NCBI GenBank assembly: GCA_021413585.1
Contig: JAIOQB010000179.1
Coordinates: 1 to 32,695, forward strand
Source: Planctomycetia bacterium
Lineage (GTDB): Bacteria > Planctomycetota > Planctomycetia > Pirellulales > UBA7805
Direction: 5' to 3'
DNA length: 32,695 bases
Shown piece by piece: positions 1 through 8,426 of the stretch. Position numbers and translations under genes: made by a program. The notes beneath the pieces are model-generated. The model saw nothing but the letters and a program-made list of their open reading frames with translations. It did no database searches and was not told the DNA's origin. How positions within the stretch are numbered: position 1 is the first letter of the stretch; each line of letters begins with the position of its first letter.

Positions 1-2
1 AC

Positions 3-1022
3 ATCGGCTGTAATGCCCCGCCGAAGTTCGCGCGGCTGGGGGGCTATGCCCCGGCGATTGAGACGCTCAACTCCCTGCCGCCGCGCGAGGATTGGTTCAC
101 GCGGCACCTTTGCCCTCGCGACGATGCGGCGTTCGACATCGCGGTCGATCGGATGTTCTACACGCGGGCTAACGGCCTGCGGCTGGACGCGATCCGGCAC
201 CAGATTGCCGAGTGGCAGGACGGTGGGATGATCGACGCGGCCGAGCGGGCCGCCCTGCTCGCGCCGCTGTTGTATCAGGCCTGCTACACCAGTAACACCA
301 GCGGCCTGTTCAAGGGTTTTCACAACGGCTGGGGAGGGCAGACGGGCACCGCCCTGTATCGGATTCTCAGCACGCTGACGCTCCGGCCGGCGGTATTTTA
401 CGACAATGGGCAAAACAACATTGCACTGCGGTCGGACGCCGTCGAGCTAGCAGGTTCGCTGGGGCGCGATTTTTCCGTCGCTGGCCGGCCGCCGGAGATT
501 GTTTATCTCGATCCGCCGTACAACCAGCATCCGTATGGCTCGAACTATCATGTGCTCAACAGCGTGGCCCTATGGGACAAGCCGCCGCTGTCACCCTCGA
601 TCGACGGCCGCACCAAGGCGGCGATCCGCGAAGACTGGCGCACGCTGCGCCGCAGCCCGTTTAACTACCGGCAGGAGGCGGAGGCGGCGGTGGCCGCGTT
701 GCTGGGCCGGATCGAAGCTCACTATATACTCGTCAGCTACAGCACCGATGGCCTGGTGCCGCTTCCGCGGCTCGTGGAGCACTGCCTCGCCCGCGGGCAG
801 ACGTCGGTCGTCACCCGACAATACAAGCGGTATCGGGTCAGCACGCAACGTTTTTCGGCCAAGCCGATGAACGTAGAGTTTGTGCTGACGGTGGATACGA
901 CCTGCAGGCATTCGGGCGAGTCGGCCGACGCCTTGTGCCAGCGGATTCTGGGCGAGGAGCAGAGGGCACTGGAAAATCACTCCGAGTCGAACATCGCCGA
1001 AGATCCGCAACTCTCCGCGTAG
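3..1022 (+). CDS. D12-class adenine-specific DNA methyltransferase (5' end outside window)
   Basis: The reading frame is open from the first bases of the window, so the N-terminus (with the AdoMet-binding FxGxG motif) is missing and about 339 residues are visible. The signature is the DPPY catalytic tetrad at bases 510-521, in the context YLDPPYNQHPYGSNYH, which is typical of the MethyltransfD12 (Dam-like) family. Members methylate the N6 of adenine in double-stranded DNA with AdoMet as donor. The C-terminal EFVLTVDT is a usual end for such enzymes. No restriction endonuclease is visible downstream; upstream cannot be seen. It could be an orphan methyltransferase or half of a type II system. 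An internal ATG at 153 exists, but coding-like sequence continues upstream of it, so 153 is not the real start. Confidence 0.88.
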   Translation: MGCNAPPKFARLGGYAPAIETLNSLPPREDWFTRHLCPRDDAAFDIAVDRMFYTRANGLRLDAIRHQIAEWQDGGMIDAAERAALLAPLLYQACYTSNTSGLFKGFHNGWGGQTGTALYRILSTLTLRPAVFYDNGQNNIALRSDAVELAGSLGRDFSVAGRPPEIVYLDPPYNQHPYGSNYHVLNSVALWDKPPLSPSIDGRTKAAIREDWRTLRRSPFNYRQEAEAAVAALLGRIEAHYILVSYSTDGLVPLPRLVEHCLARGQTSVVTRQYKRYRVSTQRFSAKPMNVEFVLTVDTTCRHSGESADALCQRILGEEQRALENHSESNIAEDPQLSA

Positions 1023-1113
1023 GGCGCGCGCCGCGTACCATTGCAATTTGGTGCGATTTGCGTACCCTACTTAATTCGTCATTCCTCATTTAATCCGACT
1101 GGAGCGTCTCCCC

Positions 1114-2250
1114 ATGCCCACTCCCCTCCGCATCGGCCTGGTTGGCTACGGCTTTATGGGCCGGGCCCATTCGAATGCTTATCGCAAGGTAAACAACTTC
1201 TTCGACCTGGAGTACCGGCCCGTGCTGCAGGCGGTTTGTGCCCGCGACAAGGAGAAGGCCCAGGCGTTTGCCGATACCTGGGGCTATGCGTCGGTCGAGA
1301 CCGACTGGAAGAAGCTGGTCGCGCGGCCTGATATCGACGCCGTGGACATCTGCACGCCGAACAACCTGCACAAGGAAATTGCTCTGGCGGCCGCGGCCGC
1401 GGGCAAGATGATCCTCTGCGAAAAGCCGCTGTCGATGAACACGGCCGAAGGGGAGGAGATGTGCCAGGCGGTCGAGAACGCGGGCGTGCCGAACATCGTG
1501 TGGTACAACTACCGACGCGTGCCCGCCGTGTCGCTGGCCAAGCAGTTGATCGACGAAGGCCGCCTGGGACGCATCTTCCATTACCGCGCCGTATTCCTGC
1601 AGGACTGGACGATCTCGGCCGATCTGCCGCAAGGGGGCCAGGCCTTGTGGCGGCTCGACGCGGCGGCCGCTGGCAGCGGCGTGACAGGCGACTTGTTGGC
1701 TCACTGCATCGATACGGCGCTATGGCTCAACGGCCCGATCAAATCCGTTACCGCCATGACGGAAACCTTCATCAAGGAGCGCAAGCACAACCTCACCGGC
1801 AAAGTCGAGAAAGTAGGGATCGACGACGCCTGCGCGTTCCTGGGGCGATTTGCCAACGGTTCGCTGGCCACGTTTGAATCGACCCGCTATGCCCGCGGGC
1901 ACAAGGCGCTTTATACGCTCGAGATCAACGGCGAGAAAGCATCGCTCGCGTGGGACTTGCACGATCTGCACCGGCTGAGCTTTTTCGACTACGGCGACGA
2001 CAGCATTGTGCGCGGCTGGCGGTCGATCCACGTGAGCGACGGCGACCAGCCGTACATGAAGCACTGGTGGGTGCCCGGTCTGGCGATCGGCTACGAGCAC
2101 AGCTTCGTCCACCAGGTGGCTGACTTCCTGGACGGCTTGGCGAAGAAAAAGCCGGCTGGCCCCACCTTCCGCGACGCGCTGGAAACGCAGAAGGTGTGCG
2201 ACGCGGTGCTGGATAGTGCCCGCTCGGGCGAGTGGCGGCAGGTGGGATAA
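1114..2250 (+). CDS. Gfo/Idh/MocA family NAD(P)-dependent oxidoreductase
   Basis: This 378-residue protein has the family's usual size. The N-terminal Rossmann fold shows GxGxxG (G11-Y-G-F-M-G16), and the conserved EKP of this family is E103-K-P105. The C-terminal half would be the substrate-binding alpha/beta domain. Family members oxidise or reduce sugars, inositols and related compounds with NAD(P); the substrate cannot be read from sequence. The ATG at 1114 has a GGAG about nine bases upstream and starts directly before the Rossmann strand. There is no signal peptide, so it should be cytoplasmic. It stands alone, convergent with the phosphoesterase gene across a short hairpin. Planctomycetes carry many paralogues of this family, so context gives no further hint. 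Confidence 0.93.
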   Translation: MPTPLRIGLVGYGFMGRAHSNAYRKVNNFFDLEYRPVLQAVCARDKEKAQAFADTWGYASVETDWKKLVARPDIDAVDICTPNNLHKEIALAAAAAGKMILCEKPLSMNTAEGEEMCQAVENAGVPNIVWYNYRRVPAVSLAKQLIDEGRLGRIFHYRAVFLQDWTISADLPQGGQALWRLDAAAAGSGVTGDLLAHCIDTALWLNGPIKSVTAMTETFIKERKHNLTGKVEKVGIDDACAFLGRFANGSLATFESTRYARGHKALYTLEINGEKASLAWDLHDLHRLSFFDYGDDSIVRGWRSIHVSDGDQPYMKHWWVPGLAIGYEHSFVHQVADFLDGLAKKKPAGPTFRDALETQKVCDAVLDSARSGEWRQVG

Positions 2251-2253
2251 GCC

Positions 2254-2281
2254 GTAGCGCAGGTGCTTGCACCTGTGCTAC
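2254..2281. repeat. Inverted repeat between convergent genes
   Basis: Two 13-base arms (2254-2266 and 2269-2281) with one mismatch are separated by TT. The hairpin fills the gap between two convergent stop codons and overlaps the last codon of the phosphoesterase gene. It has no T-run. It is either a REP-like dispersed element or a bidirectional terminator. Confidence 0.7.
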
Positions 2282-3450
2282 GCTTCGGCGCGCGGGCAGC
2301 GCAGCACCAGCCGTGTCAATTCCGGAGGGCAATTGATCCGGAACATGATCGTGCCGGAGAGTCCGCGGCTAACGTGCATCACGGTGGGGGCCACATAATA
2401 CGTGCCGGCGGCAAAGCGCGAGCCGATCAGGCTCGACGTGACCGTCGCGCCGATCACTGGAAGCCGGAACTGGCCGCCGTGCGTATGCCCCGCCATGATC
2501 AGATCGACGTCGTTTCGGCGGGCCCAGTGCAATTGATCGGGGCTGTGCGAGAGCACAATCCGCAATGGGCCGCTGTCGGCTTGGCGCGGCGGCGCGGCGG
2601 ACAAGTCGGCGGCAGGCGAAAACCAGGGTAACTCGTTGCCGGCCAGCACAACTTGCTGCCCGCGAATTTCCCGCACCAGCCAGCGGCTTCCAAGGTCGAC
2701 CAATCCGCAGCCCTCAACCAGCTTGCGAACCTGCCGGGAATCGACGCGCAGGTCGTGATTGCCCAGCACAAAATAGACGCCGTAGCGGGCTTTCAATTGG
2801 CCCAGCGTGTCGGCGATCCACGGAAACGTGTGCTCGCGATCGATCAGGTCGCCGGTCACTGCAATCAAATCGGGTTGCATCGCGTCCACGCGGCGCACCA
2901 CCTCCTCGAACCACGCCTTGCCCACGCGGCCGGTGAAGTGCAAGTCGGAAAGATGCGCGATCGACAGTCCGTCCAGCTCGGGCGGCAGCCGGGGGATCTC
3001 GATCTCCTTCTCGTGTACGGATAGCTCAAGGATCTGATTGCCCGGCAGCCGGGCGAGCATCGTCGTCCAGCGCGGGCCGTCATAGCGTGGGCCCAATTCG
3101 GCCAATAGATTCAGGTGAGTCGTGTGATTGGAGAGCTGCGTTCCCAGCGGCGGGCGGCCTAGGTGGACAAGCCAAAAAATAATGTAAAACGCTCCGGACA
3201 TCACGCAGCAGGCCAGATACACAGCCGGGAAGCTCGCGCCATGATCAAAGGCGGCGAGCACATGGCCCCCTCGCACCATGTACCACCAGCCCACATAAAT
3301 CGGCAATCCGCCGACGAACAGAAAGACCGGCAAGTTGGTCTTATGGACCAGCCACCACGGAATCGCCCGGCCGTGGAGTTGGTTGTACAGGGCCACCCAC
3401 AGCGTCAGATGCCCTACGAAAGCCAGGCAGAGTAGCGGGGCGTCGAGCAT
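2278..3450 (-). CDS. Membrane-anchored metallophosphoesterase (YaeI-like)
   Basis: This 390-residue protein has hydrophobic segments in its first ~100 residues (about 3-22, 40-58 and 75-97), then a calcineurin-like phosphoesterase domain. The metal-binding motifs are in order: D169-L-H171, GD at 200-201, GNHD at 230-233, H302, and GHTH at 321-324. The layout resembles the YaeI/YkuE group, some of which act on phospholipid headgroups or UDP-sugars at the membrane; the substrate here is unknown. The domain after the membrane part is expected to sit near the membrane, but its side cannot be fixed by eye. The gene is monocistronic, convergent with the oxidoreductase and in the same direction as the PAS-GAF-receiver gene about 240 bases upstream. 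Confidence 0.92.
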   Translation of the reverse strand: MLDAPLLCLAFVGHLTLWVALYNQLHGRAIPWWLVHKTNLPVFLFVGGLPIYVGWWYMVRGGHVLAAFDHGASFPAVYLACCVMSGAFYIIFWLVHLGRPPLGTQLSNHTTHLNLLAELGPRYDGPRWTTMLARLPGNQILELSVHEKEIEIPRLPPELDGLSIAHLSDLHFTGRVGKAWFEEVVRRVDAMQPDLIAVTGDLIDREHTFPWIADTLGQLKARYGVYFVLGNHDLRVDSRQVRKLVEGCGLVDLGSRWLVREIRGQQVVLAGNELPWFSPAADLSAAPPRQADSGPLRIVLSHSPDQLHWARRNDVDLIMAGHTHGGQFRLPVIGATVTSSLIGSRFAAGTYYVAPTVMHVSRGLSGTIMFRINCPPELTRLVLRCPRAEA

Positions 3451-3611
3451 GAGTCAGGGGGCAAGTCGGTGAGTCGAACGGGTCGGCACAGGGCGACGGC
3501 AAAACGGGGTAAAGCAAAGGTGCCTGTGGCTGAGCTTTGGCGAAGCCTCACACACCCGACATTCCACTGAATCGTAATCACGGAGCGAGGCAACGCGTTA
3601 CCCTCCCCCAG

Positions 3612-3632
3612 CCCCTTCCTGAAAGGGAGGGG
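3612..3632. repeat. REP-like G/C-rich hairpin
   Basis: Arms 3612-3620 and 3624-3632 pair with one G-U around the loop GAA. It lies in the 241-base gap between two leftward genes, inside a C-rich/G-rich stretch of a type seen again at 14551. I see no gene in this gap. It is likely a dispersed repeat. Confidence 0.5.
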
Positions 3633-3691
3633 AGTTCGGCACTGGGGCATCGCTGCACTCTGCCGCCAGTATACGCCACCCGATTGCGCCG

Positions 3692-5416
3692 TTACGCGCT
3701 TTTGGTCGGCGCGTCGGCGTGGTCCAGGATGACGCGTTCCACCGTTTGCAGCAACTGGTCGAGGCGGAACGGCTTGTAGAGCACTTCCTTCAAGCCGGCC
3801 TGCCGCGCCTTGACGATGGAATGCCCCGGATCGTAGCCAAAACCGGTCATCAAGACCAGCGGCGGGGCGTCCTGGCAGATGGAGAGCTTCTGCATCAGCT
3901 CATAGCCGTTCATGTCGGGCAGCCGAATATCGGCGATCACCACGTCGTAGCGGCCCAGGGCGCTGATGTTGCGGACCATAAAGACCGTCTCGCGGCCGTC
4001 GTGCGCGGTTTCCACCACGCAGCCATATCGCTCCAACAGGGCGTGGGCCGCGCTGCGGACCGACTCGTCGGCGTCGGTCACCAAGATGCGGCGCCCAAAC
4101 AACGACGAACGGTTCTCCATCTGGGCCGACTGCGGAGACGCCTCGCCGGGAGTCATCTTCTGGCCCACCTTCTGGATCACCTGCTTGATATCGCGGGCGT
4201 TCCGCAGGATCCGCTCCAGGCGCTCGACCACCTCGGGGCCGTGGCCGATGTAATGCTCCATCACGTTGACGGCGTCGTTGAGAATATCATCGATCGGCAG
4301 GGCCACGGCCGTGTGAATCGCCTCGACGCTGGCCGCCGCAGTCGTGGCTTTTTCCGCGACCAACAACTCCAGCGTGTTGAGCGCCACGGCCACGTCGCGG
4401 CTGAATATCTCCAGGAACTGGAGGTCGCTTTCCTGGAATGCCCTCGGCTCGGGGCTTTCCACGTTGAACGTGCCGATCACCTCGTCGTGCAGGATCAGCG
4501 GCACGGTGAGCGAACTCTTGGCGTCCTTGGCTCCGGAGAGATACAGCGGGTCTTCCGTGGTGTCTTCGCACAAGTAGCTTTTGCCGGTGGCGGCAACGAA
4601 GCCAGTCACGCCGTTGTTCTGCGCCAGGGCGTACAGATCGCGCTGCGCGGCTGCCGGCTCCATGCCCACCGCCAGCAGCGGATCGAGCCGGCCGGTGGCG
4701 GAATCCAGCAAGCGAATCTCCACGACGTCAAAGTGCAGCAGGTCTTGCGTGTAGTGCAGCACGTTCGACTTGAGCAGATCGACGCGCTCGGCAATCGACA
4801 TATGCAGCAACTCGTCCGGCTTCAGGTCGGAGAGTTCCATGCCCGCCTTGTGGATGGCGGCCAGCTTCTGCTGCTGGAGCATCTCGGAAGTCACATCGCG
4901 GATCGTGACAATCAGATGCTGCGGTTCGTCTTTCGAACCCTCGAACACCGGCGCCGCGTGAATCTGAAAATAACGATTGTCCCCGGCCCGCAACGTGCTG
5001 CTGCTGGGCTCGCCCGTGGAGAGCGCGGTGTGGAAGGGACAAAAGTCGGGGCCCAGGATCTCAGGGCTGGAGAGGACGCTGTAGAAGTTCTCGCCGACGA
5101 TCTGCTCGCGGCCGCACCAACTGCGGATTCGCTCGTTGTGCCAGATGATCTTGTTGTCGGCGTCGAGCAGCACGACCCCGTCAGGCATGCTCTCCAGGAT
5201 CCGCTCGTTCTGCAGCAGGCGGGCCAACTGGGCTGCGTCCGCCAGATGCTGCGACATGACGTACGTGCCGGCATAGCCGCCACGCGTCAGGTGGGCCAAT
5301 GCCCTGAGCGGACTGCGCACCTCTACTACATCGAACCGATCTCGCAGAAAGGAACTGACTTGCGAGTCTTCGGTGCGGTTGTCGCACACCAGCAAGATTT
5401 TCGGTCGCTCCGACAA
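3692..5416 (-). CDS. PAS-GAF-receiver regulatory protein without a kinase domain
   Basis: This 574-residue protein has a degenerate receiver-like fold at residues 5-60 (ILLVCDN) that lacks a clear phospho-acceptor, a PAS domain at about 70-180 (MPDGVVLLDADNKIIWHN), a GAF domain at about 205-355, a helical linker at 355-420, and a canonical receiver domain at 442-565. The last has acidic pocket D448/D450, phospho-acceptor D496 (VIADIRLP), T524 and K548. The helical linker looks like a decayed dimerisation region, but no ATP-binding HATPase domain follows. The protein therefore probably senses a ligand or redox state and receives phosphate from a separate kinase, or acts as a scaffold. It has no DNA-binding output domain and no transmembrane segment. 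The start follows from the ILLV strand at residue 7. Confidence 0.88.
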   Translation of the reverse strand: MSERPKILLVCDNRTEDSQVSSFLRDRFDVVEVRSPLRALAHLTRGGYAGTYVMSQHLADAAQLARLLQNERILESMPDGVVLLDADNKIIWHNERIRSWCGREQIVGENFYSVLSSPEILGPDFCPFHTALSTGEPSSSTLRAGDNRYFQIHAAPVFEGSKDEPQHLIVTIRDVTSEMLQQQKLAAIHKAGMELSDLKPDELLHMSIAERVDLLKSNVLHYTQDLLHFDVVEIRLLDSATGRLDPLLAVGMEPAAAQRDLYALAQNNGVTGFVAATGKSYLCEDTTEDPLYLSGAKDAKSSLTVPLILHDEVIGTFNVESPEPRAFQESDLQFLEIFSRDVAVALNTLELLVAEKATTAAASVEAIHTAVALPIDDILNDAVNVMEHYIGHGPEVVERLERILRNARDIKQVIQKVGQKMTPGEASPQSAQMENRSSLFGRRILVTDADESVRSAAHALLERYGCVVETAHDGRETVFMVRNISALGRYDVVIADIRLPDMNGYELMQKLSICQDAPPLVLMTGFGYDPGHSIVKARQAGLKEVLYKPFRLDQLLQTVERVILDHADAPTKSA

Positions 5417-6051
5417 GCTCCCGTACTCCCCCCGATGGACAAAATTAATCCAGTCGAATTATAGGGTCTGCGGATCAGGCAAACAACTCGGCCCCTTGCA
5501 GCGATACTGTGAAGCCTGCCCGTGAAGCATGCCTGTACAGTTCGCCTGTATTGACTCCATCGGCTGGTTTAAGCGGGTGAATTGATTGTGGAAAGCCTGG
5601 AAGAAGATTTCGACAAGATAAGCAGTGCCGGGGAGCCGCATTATCGGCAAGTCCTTCACGGATACCCCTGGAATTAGTGGGGCGGGGTGGGGGGCGACCG
5701 TTTCGGGGCTGCCAATGTGTGGGAAACATTGGTTTGCGACGAATGCACCTGCGGGCCGCCGCGATCGGCCCTTATTTTAGGCCCGGCGTTTACGCCGGGT
5801 TATGGGAAAATAATAACTCTTCGTCGTTTAGCCCCGTTCACGGGGCTTCACAGCCCCTCGCTACGATCCGGTTTGGCGTCGCAACCTGAACGAATCGGGC
5901 AATATCGTCCCCTTTGCCACCTCCACGCAGCCGGCAGAGTCGCCGCTGGATTGCAGAGCTTGCGTTGCCCGCGCCGATAGATAGAGCAGACTCAAGGTTT
6001 GCGCAAAGCGAAAAGTTGCAGCGCCCGGTTAACGAACCCAAGGATCGAACG
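5417..6051. other. Intergenic region with REP-like hairpins, no convincing gene
   Basis: These 635 bases lie between the divergent PAS-GAF-receiver gene and the small protein at 6052. Short open frames exist on both strands but none has a family resemblance or a good ribosome site. The only clear structures are two hairpins at 5782-5846. Promoters of both divergent genes should lie here, but I cannot point to them reliably. Confidence 0.5.
5782..5846. repeat. Pair of REP-like hairpins
   Basis: Hairpin one is CCCGGCG/CGCCGGG around TTTA (5782-5799). Hairpin two is GCCCCGT/ACGGGGC around TC (5831-5846). They are separated by an A/T-rich stretch. The pattern of two short perfect GC palindromes looks like a dispersed intergenic repeat, similar to those at 13621 and 13807. 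Confidence 0.6.
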
Positions 6052-6528
6052 ATGTGGCGTGCCATGTTTCTGGCGATCGGGATTTTTGTCTGCACGATCG
6101 GCGCGGAGTGCCTGTTGATCGACAAGGCGATGGTGATCACCAACGCCGAAGCCGCCGGCCCGCTGGGCCCGGGCATAAGGCGTCCCGTGCGCCAGCAAAT
6201 AGCGGCTGGGGACGACGAGGCGACGCCCTGCCCCGACTCGCGGTGCGCACCACGATCGATGCTCAGCCAGGCTCATCGAATGTGCAGTGAGAGATCATCG
6301 CAAGCAGCGCCACCATTGATCCTCGCTGCGGGATATTGCGGCGACCACTGCGCTGCTAATTACTTAATTGAGGCGGCGACATTGGTAAACGTCGTCTTCG
6401 CTTTGGTGCCTAGCGTGGTAACCGCCGACAGGCAAACGACGACGATCAGCGCCAACATCACCGCATATTCAACGGCGGTGGGGCCGTCTTCCGCAATCAG
6501 AAAACGGCGCACGCCATTCCAGCAATGA
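6052..6528 (+). CDS. Small protein with N-terminal membrane segment; 3' part doubtful
   Basis: The ATG has a good ribosome site (AAGGA, seven bases upstream). The first ~35 residues form a convincing signal or membrane anchor (MWRAMFLAIGIFVCTIGAEC), followed by an Ala/Gly/Pro stretch. I recall small planctomycete proteins that begin in this way, but could not verify it. The rest, after about residue 45, is low in order and rich in Ser/Arg/Cys. The open frame runs into the antisense of the pilin gene at 6360, which is unlikely to be genuine. The gene may be frameshifted or have lost its proper 3' end, with only 6052 to about 6300 being coding. Confidence 0.4.
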   Translation: MWRAMFLAIGIFVCTIGAECLLIDKAMVITNAEAAGPLGPGIRRPVRQQIAAGDDEATPCPDSRCAPRSMLSQAHRMCSERSSQAAPPLILAAGYCGDHCAANYLIEAATLVNVVFALVPSVVTADRQTTTISANITAYSTAVGPSSAIRKRRTPFQQ

Positions 6529-6533
6529 CTCAT
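6360..6533 (-). CDS. Flp/Tad-type pilin precursor
   Basis: This 57-residue protein has the class IVb prepilin layout: a short charged leader, then EDG followed by PTAVEYA and a hydrophobic helix of about 20 residues. Cleavage after the Gly by a TadV/CpaA-type prepilin peptidase would leave Pro at +1 and Glu at +5 (the G|xxxxEY rule). The mature peptide would polymerise into a thin adhesive pilus through a Tad machine, which is not in this window. I chose the ATG at 6533 because it carries a GAGG about nine bases upstream and gives a normal leader; an upstream in-frame start adds a sequence unlike any pilin leader. It is a lone gene, common for Flp pilins in planctomycetes. Confidence 0.88.
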   Translation of the reverse strand: MSHCWNGVRRFLIAEDGPTAVEYAVMLALIVVVCLSAVTTLGTKAKTTFTNVAASIK

Positions 6534-6686
6534 GGTTATGCCCTCGTAACAGGTTTGGTGAAGTTTCCGAATCTGATAAAACCATAGCACGCGAAATATT
6601 CCGGGGCGGAATGTTTTGAGTGCGATAATTTGACCTACAATTCAATCGTTATCTCCAGCCCCGGGGCGTACGGGAGCGATGGCGCG

Positions 6687-7274
6687 ATGCACACGTCAGA
6701 ACTGGATGTGAAGATTGTCACGGAATTGCGGAGAATTACGCGAGCCATCGATTGGAACTCCAATAAGCTACTCCAGGAGCATGGCGTAACCACGCCCCAA
6801 CTCATCACGCTGCGGGAATTGGCCCAAGTGGCGGAATGCCGGGTGGGCGAGTTGGCGACCCGCGTCAAGTTGAGCCAGGCCACGATGACCGGTATCCTCG
6901 ACCGGCTGGTGCAGCACGGCTTCATCCATCGTTGCCGCAAGGAGCAAGATCGGCGCAGCGTGTTTGTCAGCATCACGCAGGCCGGGATCAACCTAGTGGA
7001 AACCGCGCCGTCCCTGCTTCAAGACCGATTTCGCAACGAATTGGGCCAGCTTGACGCCGCTCAACAAGCCGAGATTCTCGGCGTGCTGCAGCGAATCGCC
7101 CGCATGATGGGCGCTGAAGAGTGGAGCGCCGCCCCGATACTTGTCAGCGGAGCGGAGCCACTGGCCTCGCCGGATGCGGCAACTTCGAAAAACGGGGCGG
7201 CAGTGTCACGATCTCCAATTGTGTCCGATAGCGGCCAATTGATTTCGGGTGCCATCTCGCCATTGCCTAGTTGA
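6687..7274 (+). CDS. MarR family transcriptional regulator
   Basis: This 195-residue protein has a MarR-type winged helix. The recognition region is visible in LATRVKLSQATMTGILDRL and the wing in HRCRKEQDRRSVFVSITQAG, where the DxR of the wing is the family hallmark. MarR proteins are dimeric repressors or activators, often released by small aromatic ligands. I prefer the ATG at 6687 over the one at 6630 because it has GGGAG about ten bases upstream and matches the usual N-terminus; the extra 19 residues look non-coding. The C-terminal ~50 residues beyond the dimerisation helix are Ser/Ala-rich and probably disordered. It is oriented away from the pilin gene, and its targets are not evident. 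Confidence 0.9.
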   Translation: MHTSELDVKIVTELRRITRAIDWNSNKLLQEHGVTTPQLITLRELAQVAECRVGELATRVKLSQATMTGILDRLVQHGFIHRCRKEQDRRSVFVSITQAGINLVETAPSLLQDRFRNELGQLDAAQQAEILGVLQRIARMMGAEEWSAAPILVSGAEPLASPDAATSKNGAAVSRSPIVSDSGQLISGAISPLPS

Positions 7275-7333
7275 TCCTGGCATTGATCGCCAGCGACAAT
7301 TTATTGGCTCGCAAGACGGTCGGTTTCATCTGT

Positions 7334-8398
7334 TTATGTTTGGTCGGTCAAATTTGCGCCACTATTTGACGCTATAGACGAATCGAACATCGCAGCAACC
7401 TGATTTTTCTCCGAAATATTTGCGTTGCTGCCCATCATCAATGTATTGATGACACCGTCTCGCATCGCCGACCATGGCAGTGCCGCATAGTCCGCAGCGG
7501 AGCGTCCCGACTCGTCCCTTAGAGTTGGGGTTGCGCCACGTTCCAGCAGAACTCGGACAACGGACGCATGCCCCCAAAACGCGGCAGACATTAAAGGGGT
7601 AATGCCGCCATTCGCCGGTCGGTCGATGGCTGCCCCGCGGGAAACCAAGAACTCGACGGATTCCAAGTCTCCGTAACCCGCCGCATGAACTAGCGGTGTC
7701 GATGAAGACGCCCCGCCATTAATATCTTGTCCCATGTCAATCAGCCTGGACATCAGCGCCACGGCGCGTAGCGGAGCGACATAAGTCAATGTGGAAAGCC
7801 CCTGCGCGATGCGGGGCTTGGCTCCAAAATCCAACAACAATTCCGCCGCCTCGATATTTCCCACGGACAATGCCGTTTCGACGTATGCATCTTCATTTGG
7901 GTTTTCGCCGTTCTCTAGCAGCTTTTTCAACTTCCTTGTGTTTCTGCCCATTAAGCATTTGAGCAGCGGCGGAATGTGCGATGAAGCCTTGCGTTGACTT
8001 GGAGTGCTGGCTTCCGCAAAGGCAGAAACGCGATCCAGCAATTCCTTCTCGGCGTCCCCAGCACGAATGTGGCCAATCCAGTCGCCACCCTCTTGATGAG
8101 TGATTTCCCAATCGACTCCATGAATCCGTGAAATCTGGCAGAGCACGTCAACTGCGTCACGGATGGTTCCGTCTGGAAGTCCCGTTGCGTCTGCGGACTT
8201 GATTTCTTCAGCATGAGGAGTGAAATTCGGTTTGCTGCCGCCGACGATACGGCCGTCTCCAGAATCGGCGAAGAAGAACACGGGCTCACAACTCAGCCAG
8301 GTTCGTCCTTGGCATAGATCGGCGGCGGCGCGTTCAATTGCGATTCGGTCAGCATCGGAATGCGGATTGGATGAGCGGTACCAAACTGTAAAGCCCAC
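7334..8398 (-). CDS. Ankyrin repeat protein with an unrecognised N-terminal domain
   Basis: The last half carries about four ankyrin repeats (for example STPLVHAAGYGDLESVEFLV, then TPLMSAAFWGHASVVRVLL), a protein-binding scaffold. The first ~130 residues, starting VGFTVWYRSS and containing GRTWLSCEPV and GGSKPNF, form a separate globular domain that I recall vaguely from other planctomycete proteins; its function is unknown. An ATG at 8467 would overlap the upstream gene by 41 bases. I favour the GTG at 8398, which has GGGAG six bases upstream and begins exactly at the domain; GTG at 8407 is also possible. It follows the Q-rich gene by about 28 bases and may be co-transcribed. Base composition looks less GC-rich than its neighbours. 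It has no signal peptide. Confidence 0.75.
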   Translation of the reverse strand: MGFTVWYRSSNPHSDADRIAIERAAADLCQGRTWLSCEPVFFFADSGDGRIVGGSKPNFTPHAEEIKSADATGLPDGTIRDAVDVLCQISRIHGVDWEITHQEGGDWIGHIRAGDAEKELLDRVSAFAEASTPSQRKASSHIPPLLKCLMGRNTRKLKKLLENGENPNEDAYVETALSVGNIEAAELLLDFGAKPRIAQGLSTLTYVAPLRAVALMSRLIDMGQDINGGASSSTPLVHAAGYGDLESVEFLVSRGAAIDRPANGGITPLMSAAFWGHASVVRVLLERGATPTLRDESGRSAADYAALPWSAMRDGVINTLMMGSNANISEKNQVAAMFDSSIASNSGANLTDQT

Positions 8399-8426
8399 AC
8401 TATTCACTCCCGAGCCTGCGGCCGCC

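Noticed and set aside
591..1089. Minus-strand frames overlapping the D12 methyltransferase
   Set aside because: No motif and no start context; the plus-strand frame has the DPPY motif.
3719..5464. Open frame of 581 codons on the plus strand opposite the PAS-GAF-receiver gene
   Set aside because: It is a mirror of the codon bias of the real gene; the minus-strand protein has clear PAS, GAF and receiver motifs, and this one has none.
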